Source: an uncultured Candidatus Poseidoniales archaeon (GTDB lineage: Archaea > Thermoplasmatota > Poseidoniia > Poseidoniales > Poseidoniaceae). Taken from it: a stretch of 34,931 nt of DNA. The notes beneath the pieces were generated by a model. It did not search any database, was not told the origin of the DNA, and saw only the letters and a program-made list of their open reading frames with translations. The position numbers and the translations under genes are program-made. Positions 25,984-34,800 of the stretch are shown here, in pieces (positions within the stretch are counted from its first letter, which is position 1; each line of letters begins with the position of its first letter). The stretch lies in NCBI GenBank assembly GCA_902563095.1, contig CACEWA010000013.1, forward strand, positions 1 through 34,931, read 5' to 3'.

Positions 25984-25995
25984 TTAAATTATTAA
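25984..25995 (+). promoter_or_regulatory. Archaeal TATA-like element for the lipoprotein esterase gene
   Basis: TTAAATTATTAA is centred about 28 bases before the ATG at 26018, placing transcription start within a few bases of it. The 25853-26017 interval is an A+T-rich divergent promoter region with little else visible. Confidence 0.5.
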
Positions 25996-26017
25996 CATTT
26001 TGCTAATTGGTATTAAC

Positions 26018-26965
26018 ATGGGCAAACCTATGATGCCATTGATGGTGGTTTGTATCTTGTTGGCATTTCCTCTTGCAGGCTGTACAGAAGAAATAGTCGA
26101 TGAGCCAAAAATAGATGCTGAAGAGTTAGTCCAAGTGGAAACGCCCTGTTCAGTTCCTTCTGAACCAATTAACCAATCAATGACTGTGGTTTTAGTTAAT
26201 GGAGAAGAGAGATATTTCCGATTAACTGCTCCTAGTTCTGATGCCGGAACAAAATTACCGGTAATCTTAGCCTTCCACGGTGGCGGCGATGCAGAAGAGG
26301 ATTTCCCACAGCAGGAAGAATTTGATGATTTGGCCGAGCAAGAGAAATTCATAATGGCTTATGTTATTGCAGAAGATGATAGAACCGCTTCAGAGGGTGA
26401 ATGGTTCCTAAATAGCGCTGCAACCTCAAGGGACGACAATGATTTTTCAGAAACAATTGTCGATGAATTGTCAAAGGTGTATTGTTTAGACCAAGATAAG
26501 TTGTATGCAATTGGATATTCATTAGGTTCTATGTTCACTTACGAAGTAGCATGCCAATTGAATAGCAGATTTGCAGCGGTTGCATCATTTGCTGGAACTA
26601 TGCCAGTAAACCCTGCTACTTGTGATTTGTACGGAAGTATGGCGGTTATGCACATACATGGTAAATTGGATTTAATTATCGATTATGATGAAGATTGGGA
26701 TTGGAAAGATGGGGAGCATGAAGGCGTTGGAACCATGAGTAATATTCCCGGCATGATCGACTATTGGGCTGATAAATCAAACTGTCAGGATGAAAATTCA
26801 CACTATCATTTAGACATTGAACACATTGTACATAGTGACTGTTCTAATGGCGTCCTTGTCGAGCATTATGGATTAGAATTTGGTGGTCATACTTGGCCAC
26901 AAGAGATATCTGGAACAGGAACTTATCAAGTTCTTTGGCAGTTTTTAATCCAATTCTCAAATTGA
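26018..26965 (+). CDS. Secreted lipoprotein esterase (PHB depolymerase/feruloyl esterase type alpha/beta hydrolase)
   Basis: A lipoprotein signal with lipobox LAGC (MMPLMVVCILLAFPLAGC) predicts a protein anchored outside the cell. The alpha/beta hydrolase fold shows VILAFHGGGDAEED, a typical oxyanion-hole region of this family, the nucleophile elbow AIGYSLGSMFTYEVA with Ser, VMHIHGKLDLIIDYD (likely acid region) and the catalytic His in FGGHTWPQ. These features match LpqC/feruloyl esterase-like and PHB-depolymerase-like esterases. Several Cys may form disulfides. The ATG at 26018 is chosen over an in-frame TTG at 26000. The substrate is not predictable; a polymer or ester from phytoplankton is plausible. 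Confidence 0.88.
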   Translation: MGKPMMPLMVVCILLAFPLAGCTEEIVDEPKIDAEELVQVETPCSVPSEPINQSMTVVLVNGEERYFRLTAPSSDAGTKLPVILAFHGGGDAEEDFPQQEEFDDLAEQEKFIMAYVIAEDDRTASEGEWFLNSAATSRDDNDFSETIVDELSKVYCLDQDKLYAIGYSLGSMFTYEVACQLNSRFAAVASFAGTMPVNPATCDLYGSMAVMHIHGKLDLIIDYDEDWDWKDGEHEGVGTMSNIPGMIDYWADKSNCQDENSHYHLDIEHIVHSDCSNGVLVEHYGLEFGGHTWPQEISGTGTYQVLWQFLIQFSN

Positions 26966-26978
26966 AAGATGTTGAATT

Positions 26979-27842
26979 TCACAAATAATTCAACATCTCG
27001 TCCCACTTGAATGAAGAACCTCTTCTGAACAGTGTTTCATGGAATTCTGTCTGTGGATAGTGTGCACAGCGAATCACCCTTCCACGACTATTGTAACACC
27101 CAGAACGGGTATTAATTGGTACCATTATTGTCGACAAATCAAGAGCAGGGCCATTAGGTGCGGGAACAGCGACTTCAACTCTTTCTTCAATCCCATCCCA
27201 TGAAATTTCTTCAAATTTCGGGAACACTATGTCCATATCATTTTCTAGTCGAATAACTCCTTCAGCCAGTCTTTTTGGAGCCCACGTCATGGAGTTTGGG
27301 CCATCTAGCCAAGAGACCAATTTTTTCATGTCAGGTAACTCAAGTAAAGTGATGAAAGAACGCTCCCACCAGCCAGGAGATCTTGCCAGAGTTACATGAT
27401 GAATCCCCGGTTGAATATCTCTGGCATCTAGATTATCAGCCCAAGTTCTACAGATTCCTTCCAATCTTACTGGAATGATTGGCATGTCTGGAGCCATAAG
27501 GTCACACAGACGATACGGGTTTGCCAATTCTCCAACAATTAGTAAGGGCCTTCGCTTATCCAAATCGATAATTTCCTTGACCATTTTACCATTCTCAAGC
27601 GTGAATTTTCCAATATATTCTTTCAGGCCATTTAGATCGATGTTATCCCCAGTCGGCATATTGGGGAATGACATTTCACTCAACTGTGCCATAGAGAAAA
27701 ACATCGGTTGCGAAGGCAATGGAAGTGGCGAGTTGCCCGGAGGATTTGCCCACAAACGAGGAGAGTTGGCCATATGCAGTCCACTGGCGAGTTGTTGTTG
27801 AAATTTGCTAAGAGGGAAATCTAAGCATCTGGATGCAGTCAA
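26979..27842 (-). CDS. Hypothetical protein, no family recognised (287 aa)
   Basis: This soluble protein has no signal peptide or membrane span. The middle shows RRPLLIVGELANPYRLCDLM and MPIIPVRLEGICRTWADNLD, with a Trp-rich segment around SPGWWERSFITLLELPDMKK. The C terminus has MVPINTRSGCYNSRGRVIRC and HETLFRRGSSFKWDEML. No catalytic signature is convincing. The start is uncertain: a TTG at 27842 opens the frame, while the first ATG is at 27773 (MANSPRLW), which may be the true start. Codon use looks coding throughout. It lies convergent to the esterase (13-base gap) and divergent from the zinc-ribbon gene. Confidence 0.7.
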   Translation of the reverse strand: MTASRCLDFPLSKFQQQLASGLHMANSPRLWANPPGNSPLPLPSQPMFFSMAQLSEMSFPNMPTGDNIDLNGLKEYIGKFTLENGKMVKEIIDLDKRRPLLIVGELANPYRLCDLMAPDMPIIPVRLEGICRTWADNLDARDIQPGIHHVTLARSPGWWERSFITLLELPDMKKLVSWLDGPNSMTWAPKRLAEGVIRLENDMDIVFPKFEEISWDGIEERVEVAVPAPNGPALDLSTIMVPINTRSGCYNSRGRVIRCAHYPQTEFHETLFRRGSSFKWDEMLNYL

Positions 27843-27879
27843 AACGAACCTTCAATGGGAATGAGGTTAACGCCCTCTC

Positions 27880-28311
27880 ATGGCGCTTCCACAAGACGTA
27901 CTGGCTCGACTTGCAAGTCTTACTGGCTATGACCAAATGCTAGAGATGGATACTGTAAGTAGAACCCACGGGGTTGGGTTGGCCGAAATAGAATCTCAAC
28001 TCGCAGTTTTCAAAGCCGGCGCTGCACAACCCGAAGAAACTAATCAACCAGCAGACTTTTCGCCAGTTGCAAGTAAAGAATTAGTTGATTTGGAAACAGC
28101 TCAACCGGTGAATTCAGCACCAAATTTTATTGATAATCCGGACCAATATCGAATGAAATACGACCCTTCGGCTCAAGGCCAGTCTAATCAATCAAGAGTT
28201 AATCAAGCGATAATCTGTCCAGAATGCTCCGCTCCGCTTGGCATACCTGACATCAGACCAATTAAAGTGACATGTCCACAGTGCATGCATGAAGCGGTAT
28301 TCTATTCCTGA
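27880..28311 (+). CDS. Small protein with C-terminal zinc ribbon
   Basis: The 143-residue product has a helical N terminus (MALPQDVLARLASLTGYDQM), a low-complexity Gln/Ala/Pro-rich middle, and a C-terminal zinc ribbon: CPEC (in AIICPECSAPLGI) and CPQC (in KVTCPQCMHEAVF), spaced by about 18 residues. No enzyme domain is present. Such proteins are often adaptors or nucleic acid or protein binders, but nothing here shows which. Its stop codon abuts the stop of the convergent DUF373 gene with no spacer. Confidence 0.8.
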   Translation: MALPQDVLARLASLTGYDQMLEMDTVSRTHGVGLAEIESQLAVFKAGAAQPEETNQPADFSPVASKELVDLETAQPVNSAPNFIDNPDQYRMKYDPSAQGQSNQSRVNQAIICPECSAPLGIPDIRPIKVTCPQCMHEAVFYS

Positions 28312-29430
28312 TTAGATACCCCAGTATCTTTCAGATTGGGCTTGTCTTGCCTGTACCGCACGAACGATTGTGGTAGTAACCCATAGTACTGCAATCCACA
28401 TCAGTGGTTCAAGCATATCATTCCATATTTCTTGAACACTGAATTCATAACCTGCTCCAGTCAAGACCTCCATTGCAATTGTCAAGCCTTGGTCCAAGAA
28501 GGAATAGACAACCATGCCGAATACTGCTAGAATAATCAATCTTCCAGAGAACGAACCTTTCTTCAAACGCAGTAACATGAATCCGGCAGTAGAGGTAAGG
28601 AATGCAATGACGATCCATGCCAGTGCAGATTGAACAACGCCAATCCATACTACGGAGGTGTTCGTAGTTGCCTCCAATTCGATATATCTGTCATAGCCCA
28701 TTGCTACGGCAAAGATTGCACTGAAAACCGTAGTAGTCCACAGTAGTGAAGAGAACATAGCAGCATCTGCGTTTTCTCGCATTTCTTGAGCAATTCTTCC
28801 AACGGTCGCTTCTAGTCCAAGTCCCTTAGAAAGAATAAACAGGCCAAATACAAGAGGTAGCGAACCAATTACAATTCCACCTAAGGTGTCTGGAAGCATT
28901 ACTCCGAGGCCGAAGATTGCCATAATCGCACCTAGTGGGACCAGCATCTTCGCACGCCATTTTGGGTCTTCAAGGGCCTTGACGATGTAGTAGTATGTGC
29001 CTTCAATACCCTTAGATTGCTTCACAATAATTTTCTGCACATGGTCGATTCTGACCTGGCTCTGAATAATTGGTAACACCGATTCATCCTCTGCACCATC
29101 TGTGACCAATATCGCTTGGTCAGGTTGAAACTCAGTAACTACTTCTTCCAATTGTGCAGCAATGGCTCTATCGGAGCGAACTCCCACCTTTTCGTCACCG
29201 GTTAAAATTGCAATTTCAACCTCATCACTTTCGCCATTGGTTTCGTCAATTTTATCGTGCTGATGTAGGGCGCCAAGAATCGCATTTGTATCGCTTTCTT
29301 CTGGGTCAGCAATACCTAACTTAAGCGCAGCAGTTAGAACCTGTTTTCGTCCAACGACAGGTCCACGAATTGCTGTTTTTTGACCAAGATCATTATCTCG
29401 GTCTACAGTTAACACTAGTGTCCTTGTCAC
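28312..29430 (-). CDS. DUF373 family archaeal membrane protein
   Basis: The N-terminal 150 residues form a soluble alpha/beta domain: LVLTVDRDNDLGQKT, EVEIAILTGDEKVGVRSDRA, then QAILVTDGAEDESVLPIIQS, as in the archaeal DUF373 family. The remainder holds about six or seven membrane spans (MLVPLGAIMAIFGLGVML; GIVIGSLPLVFGLFILSKGL; VVWIGVVQSALAWIVIAFLT). The GTG at 29430 gives the usual family N terminus (MTRTLVLTVDRDND); a TTG at 29439 would add three residues. The function is unknown. The primase large subunit lies upstream on the same strand with a gap of about 45 bases. Confidence 0.9.
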   Translation of the reverse strand: MTRTLVLTVDRDNDLGQKTAIRGPVVGRKQVLTAALKLGIADPEESDTNAILGALHQHDKIDETNGESDEVEIAILTGDEKVGVRSDRAIAAQLEEVVTEFQPDQAILVTDGAEDESVLPIIQSQVRIDHVQKIIVKQSKGIEGTYYYIVKALEDPKWRAKMLVPLGAIMAIFGLGVMLPDTLGGIVIGSLPLVFGLFILSKGLGLEATVGRIAQEMRENADAAMFSSLLWTTTVFSAIFAVAMGYDRYIELEATTNTSVVWIGVVQSALAWIVIAFLTSTAGFMLLRLKKGSFSGRLIILAVFGMVVYSFLDQGLTIAMEVLTGAGYEFSVQEIWNDMLEPLMWIAVLWVTTTIVRAVQARQAQSERYWGI

Positions 29431-29475
29431 AGAATCCAACCTCGGCTACGATTGCCCTGACGCGCTTCCTGTTCA

Positions 29476-30657
29476 TCAACCATCGCCCGGTTTGGGTACC
29501 TCGGCATTAACTTCCAGACTTTCTTGGCGCTTTCGTCGCCTCTGTTTAGCGCGTATGTATTTTAGCGGGTGGTCCATCCATGGTTGGTCACACAATTTGT
29601 CATCACCTGTTCGAACAGCGCAATTGTGGTTCACCTTCAATTTTGAACACCCGGATGGCGTATATTCTCTTTCATAGAGGTGGTTTACTTGGTAAGCAGT
29701 GGTGCTTTCACTGAAGTCAGGTGCTCCTCTGAAAAAATCTACAGTTGTTTCTTGAGGCAAACCAATACATCTAGACATTGAGCCGAGGAAAACTCTTCCG
29801 AAGTGATTCACATTCACTCCCTCTGAAAGCTCGCCCACAATCTTTCTCATACATGGTGGCCAATCTTCTTCACCAGCCCCAATCAATGCAATTGTTTCTG
29901 CTGTTTTCGAAGCCACCAATCCTCGGATCATCCCAACTGGCTCAGAAAGTCTGATCAGTAGACTTTCATCCATCTTAACCATCTTATCAAGAGCATCAAT
30001 CTTGATGTCTTCTTTCATTCTTTCACGTAGCAATCTAGCGACCTTGGCCCGAGAAGAATAGCGGTCTCCTTCATCGTGCAGTGTTACCCAACCGTCATTA
30101 ATTTCACAATTAGGTAGTCTCCACCTAGAGCCGGTAATTCCTGTACATAATTCAATGAAATCAGAAAGGCCGATTTTCCAAATACCCCTTTCATCACATG
30201 AGATTTCAGATAGGTAGGTGTTAGCAATTATTTCGATTGAATCATCTCTTTCAAGAATGCGTTGTGCCCGTTCTGCTTCTGCTTGTGCCCATCTGGAAAT
30301 TAATCTCTCATCTTCGCTGGCTCCAACAACTAGTCTCGCATAATAGAATGAGAAAGCTTCGAGTAACCGACCTTCTTCAGTATGTATATCTCCTATCGAA
30401 GCAACCTCTACTCCATCTTTGCTATCAACCGAATCGACTAACCTAGACCTTGCTCTAATTCGAGATCTATCCATCATCCCCCCGTCTAGCAACTCGTCAA
30501 TGTCGATTCCATGCTTAACAGCCATACTAGCAATCCAAGATTTCGCTTGTGGCAAGAAAGGATATCTTGCAAGCGTGACCTCGTCAGAGAGGTCTGGAAT
30601 AGTAAGTGGCTTTGGCACGATTGAGAATTCTGAGAGGAGGCATTTGAACCCTCTCAT
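29476..30657 (-). CDS. priL: DNA primase large subunit PriL
   Basis: PriL partners the catalytic PriS to make primers at archaeal replication forks. The N-terminal half is helical (ARYPFLPQAKSWIASMAVKH; EGRLLEAFSFYYARLVVGAS). The C-terminal 4Fe-4S domain is recognisable by its cysteines: WPPCMRKIVGEL, MSRCIGLP, SGCSKLKVNHNCAV and LCDQPWMDHPLKYI. The C terminus is basic (RAKQRRRKRQESLEV). The start is uncertain: ATG 30657 lies two bases from the divergent MptE start, while GTG 30618 (MPKPLTIPDLSDEV) would leave room for a promoter. No PriS gene is in the window. Confidence 0.92.
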   Translation of the reverse strand: MRGFKCLLSEFSIVPKPLTIPDLSDEVTLARYPFLPQAKSWIASMAVKHGIDIDELLDGGMMDRSRIRARSRLVDSVDSKDGVEVASIGDIHTEEGRLLEAFSFYYARLVVGASEDERLISRWAQAEAERAQRILERDDSIEIIANTYLSEISCDERGIWKIGLSDFIELCTGITGSRWRLPNCEINDGWVTLHDEGDRYSSRAKVARLLRERMKEDIKIDALDKMVKMDESLLIRLSEPVGMIRGLVASKTAETIALIGAGEEDWPPCMRKIVGELSEGVNVNHFGRVFLGSMSRCIGLPQETTVDFFRGAPDFSESTTAYQVNHLYEREYTPSGCSKLKVNHNCAVRTGDDKLCDQPWMDHPLKYIRAKQRRRKRQESLEVNAEVPKPGDG

Positions 30658-30659
30658 TC

Positions 30660-31325
30660 ATGTGGGGTATCGATGTGGGCAGAGCGATGAAGCCAGTGGC
30701 TGAAGATTTGATTCTCATTCAAGATGAGATTAGGGAATCTTTTGACTGGGACCTCAAATCAGATTATGAAAGCGCTAAATCATTAGTTCTGAAATGTAAA
30801 AATCCAACCTCCTCAATGTGCTTTAATTCTAAAGTAACCGTAGTAGGCGCGGCAGCATCTCCAGGCATCGTCCCACAGCATCCTGCAATAGTCGCCGATG
30901 GGGCAATAGGGGCCATTTCAGACCTTTCCAAAGTAGCGCTAATCGTTACTGATGGCGACGGTACACCTCATTTAGAAAAGGCACTGAATAAAGGAATTCC
31001 AATCTGCTTACACGCACATGGGGATAATCAGGAATCATGGGCCCGTATTCTCTCTCTGATTGATGAAAATCAAGAAGTCATCTTGACTCATCAAACTCCA
31101 TATCACATCGAAGGAATGCATAACCCCGGAGGATTTACCGATGGTGACCGCGCGGTATGTATTGCACTAGCATTGGGTGCAACCGATGTAGAATTAGTTG
31201 GATTCTCGATTAATGATGTAGGACAATGGTCTGGAGTTACAGATGAAAAACGAAAACTAATCAAGTTGAAGTGGATGAATAAAGTGTTGCAAATTCTTTC
31301 TTTGAGGGTTAATGATGAAGAATAG
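30660..31325 (+). CDS. mptE: 6-hydroxymethyl-7,8-dihydropterin pyrophosphokinase, archaeal MptE type
   Basis: This archaeal enzyme transfers pyrophosphate from ATP to 6-hydroxymethyldihydropterin, on the way to folate or methanopterin-like cofactors. Family features: KVTVVGAAASPGI with the nucleotide-binding loop, ALIVTDGDGTPHLEKAL, ICLHAHGDNQESWARI, TPYHIEGMHNPGGFTDGDRA and LGATDVELVGFSIND. The length (221 aa) is typical. The start could be ATG 30660 (MWGIDVGRAM) or ATG 30687 (MKPVAEDL). Its 3' end overlaps the following membrane protein gene by 14 bases, implying translational coupling. The pyrophosphokinase is unrelated in sequence to bacterial FolK. Confidence 0.9.
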   Translation: MWGIDVGRAMKPVAEDLILIQDEIRESFDWDLKSDYESAKSLVLKCKNPTSSMCFNSKVTVVGAAASPGIVPQHPAIVADGAIGAISDLSKVALIVTDGDGTPHLEKALNKGIPICLHAHGDNQESWARILSLIDENQEVILTHQTPYHIEGMHNPGGFTDGDRAVCIALALGATDVELVGFSINDVGQWSGVTDEKRKLIKLKWMNKVLQILSLRVNDEE

Positions 31326-31881
31326 TTACTGGTTGTGGATAATCGCATTGATTGTAGTAAACGCTGGTTGGTATGTGGTTAGTCAACAAGGTGCGGCCCA
31401 AGAAATAAACAGACCAGGAGCAGACTTTTCTGATTCTCGTGATGCAGAACTTTCGAGCCTTGTCGGCTCTGAAGTAGAATATGAAATAGAACACTGCTTT
31501 GATTCAACCAATGGCGGAGTATACAACGCCAGTATTACTGTCAATCAGGGTTCAAAGACACTCTATTCATGGAATGGTACTACCGACGAAGGTTGTGTGA
31601 CGTATTCCTCAACAGCCGAAGAAGGTGAAATTGTGGTAATCACCTACATCGAAGAAGGCGTAGAAGCAACAACGACTTTGACAACATGGCCACTGAAGAA
31701 CGCCTTTACTATTGGATTGGTTATATTCTCAATCGGTACTGTTGTCATTGCTTTTGGTGAAACCTTTGTGCGTACAATAATCAAGAAGAAAATCGAACAG
31801 GAGCCCTTAGAAACTACAGTTCAAACCTCATCTTTCACAGAGCCGAGCGGTATTTGGCAAGACCCACTAAGGCCGAATTAA
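31312..31881 (+). CDS. Small two-span membrane protein, hypothetical (189 aa)
   Basis: Layout: an N-terminal span or signal-anchor (WLWIIALIVVNAGWYVV), an extracytoplasmic domain of about 100 residues with two cysteines (EIEHCFDSTNGGVYNASI; GCVTYSST) that may form a disulfide, a second span (AFTIGLVIFSIGTVVIAFGE) and a basic then acidic cytoplasmic tail. No family is recognised. The start overlaps the mptE 3' end; two Met codons (31312, 31315) compete. The stop codon abuts that of the convergent PolD gene. Confidence 0.8.
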   Translation: MMKNSYWLWIIALIVVNAGWYVVSQQGAAQEINRPGADFSDSRDAELSSLVGSEVEYEIEHCFDSTNGGVYNASITVNQGSKTLYSWNGTTDEGCVTYSSTAEEGEIVVITYIEEGVEATTTLTTWPLKNAFTIGLVIFSIGTVVIAFGETFVRTIIKKKIEQEPLETTVQTSSFTEPSGIWQDPLRPN

Positions 31882-34800
31882 TCATAGGAAATCAGCCAAG
31901 CTCAATTGTTTGGCATTATCGTTATTGAATAGGCTTTCAACGCTTTCTGCTAACCATTCAACATTCTGTCGAGTGTATTGATCTACACCATAAGTCTCCA
32001 TAACGTGTTTTGTGACTTTGATATATTTTCTAACCGCACCTTCAGTAACAGTTAGTGCAAGGTTTCCGTTACACATTTCGCCCTCGGATTTGCGCACACC
32101 GAAAGCGCTCATCCCTCTCCCCGTTTGTTTTGGAGGTTGAATGCACTTAGCAGCGAGAGGCATTCTACGATAGGAATGGCCACACTTCAAGCAACGAACT
32201 TTTTGTCTAGTGAATGCAACAAGATTTCCTCTCAAGTCTGGTAAGAAGTGTGAGCGAATTACACTTGATGCAACAGTGCGAACATTCACCCCTCTAAGTC
32301 TATGGCCTAGAGATAGTTGTCCGTTCATCTTGTCAATCATGGTTTCTAGAGTCTTGTAAGCGGAAAGAGATGGACCTTCTGCCATACTCTTTGTTGAGTG
32401 AGTGAACCCTAGTCCACGCACAGCACCAATAGTGCCTAGTCTTCTTTCAATGAAATCCATTTTGTCGGCAAGAGCTTTAGGGTGAGGTTGGTCAAGAGTC
32501 GCTTCGTAAAACCATCTTTCATAGTGCCATGCAGAATCAACATTCAGTGCTTCTTTGTCTACTTCAGTGGGGTTCAACCTAGTAGTTAGTACCAGCGGGG
32601 CATCCATTTTTCCACCTCTATTTGATGGCAAAATCTCTCTACTGAAATTTAGCAATCCATCCATTAGTAGCATGATTGCATCTTCATCACCGTCACAATT
32701 CCTTCTCTTTGCAGCATGGAATAATGGATGAGCATATCCTCCTGAACTATTCGAGAAACCTATCAACCTTGAAAGAACACCTCCGGAGGTGTGAGGTGCT
32801 AATGCACAGATCAAATGCCCTACCAAATCTTCAGGTTTGTCAACATGATAGTAGGGTTCCATTCCATAAAATCGGACTAGCAATTCATCGATATACTGGG
32901 CAGCGCGGACGAAATAATCTGCGCCATTTTTTGCTAGGATGAAATCTTGAGGGAATAATTCTAGCATCTGCGTGTCACTTTGTAATTCATTTCCGAAGCA
33001 ATCATGCGTGTAACCAAGATGTTTCAATTGGCTCCATCCAACTCCAATCTCTTCTGGTGTGAAGTGAGTCACCGGTACGTCACTCATATCGAATCTAATC
33101 GTCCCATCTCTGAATACTGGTAGCCCATGTCTTGCTCTGAGTATGCCTTTTTCTACGGCTTCGGGAGTCTGATTTTTACTCATCAATTTCTTTACTCCCT
33201 TCATTTTCTTAGGGACTCTATCGATTCCTAACGATATTCTTGCATCTTCGAGTAAGTTGTCTATTCGAATGGTTTGTAATTCGCCTCTTCGTCTAGCATT
33301 TTGCTTTTCACTAGAAACTCTCAACTCGGTTCGCCCTCCACAAACTTCGCCAGGTTTCTCTTCTCCAAAATCATCTAATTTCCTGTGATGACATGTTATC
33401 ATTGGAGATTTTTTCCCGCAAACAGTACAGAATCTAGCACCCATCTCTACACGCAAATCCTGTTGTTCTGCAGAATTTGCGATTAACCTTTGATTCCCTC
33501 CAGAAAGGGCAATAGGGAACAATGAGTGAACAGTTGGCTTCTCCCTAGGGGCACTCTTTTCAGGCCTCCCCATTCTACAACCTACTCTTACAGGCGCCGA
33601 ATGCTCCCAACGAAGGCGCGAGATTTGTCGGATTTGAGTAAGAACCCCGTCCACACCATGGTCGTCTTCTAAAATTTGAGCGCGCAAATATTCATCAGGG
33701 TTTTTTGGGCCAGGGTCAGGCAATTTACTTGCGGCTTCTTTACCGATTTTATCGGTTTCAGCAATTCCTAACCCCCTCTGCCTAGCATCCGTTTCTGCAG
33801 CGATTTTTACTGATGATCGCTTCTGCTCTAGTTCATTTTTACGTGCCCGTTCTTTCGCAAGAATAATTTCAGCATTTCGCAACTCTTCGATTCTATTTTT
33901 GAACACCTGCTCTGCATCTTCTATTCGCATTGGGGCCTTACCTTTAATCGAGAAGCCCAAACCATCCAACATTGCTTGCCAGCCACTTGTTATTACCAGG
34001 TCATCACCATCGTGATGATGAGCCAACCCAAGCATTAGGGCACTGCCTTTGACCAGCCCATGAATTCTTAGGACCCAACTATGAGGTACAGAATCAGAAA
34101 AAATTCCGTTTTCAACAGGGATACTAGGTCCAGGAATTGAAGCATAATCCAAGTTGTTTTCTTTCTCTGGACGTAATTCATCCATCTCATCAGCATTCCA
34201 CCCCTTTACCCCGCCAATAAAGTGTAAATTTTCATCTCTAACAGTTGCAGATTCAATTGCTTGTAATAATGCAGGAACCCATTCAATCGGTAAGTCGAGC
34301 CACCAAGGATTGTGGGCTCCCACTAAAGATGTTGAAAATCTTACAGCGATTTCCTTGGCAGATTCCCAGGAAGGGTTTAGCGAGATGAGAGAATCTCTCC
34401 ATTTTCTGCGTATGTGAAAACGTTCATCCAAATCTATCGATTGATTAATTGGCAATCCTGGAGTGCCTTCGGGCATGTCTTTACGCTCGGTTCCAATAAT
34501 TCTACAGAATTCTTCTACAGCTTGATCGCTATCCAAAGCATCGATTAAATCAGCAGCCCACCAATCATGAGAATAGGCTGCTGGGACCAAATTTTTGTTA
34601 TTCTCCATGAATTCTCCATACCCTAAGACCAACTCACCATTATCCCAAATCGAGGATATCATAGGCCTGTCTTTACGAAATGAATCGAGGTCATTGTATT
34701 GTTTGAAATCTCCATTTCTTAGAATCGCCCATGGTCCTTCAGCAATGTCACAAGGGGTGATGGCGCAAGCCTTTCCCGGCCTTTCAATTTTCATTTGAGT

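Noticed and set aside
32640-32720. Intein insertion in the PolD catalytic region
   Set aside because: The coding sequence runs uninterrupted through NCDGDEDAIMLLMDG with no splicing or endonuclease motifs.
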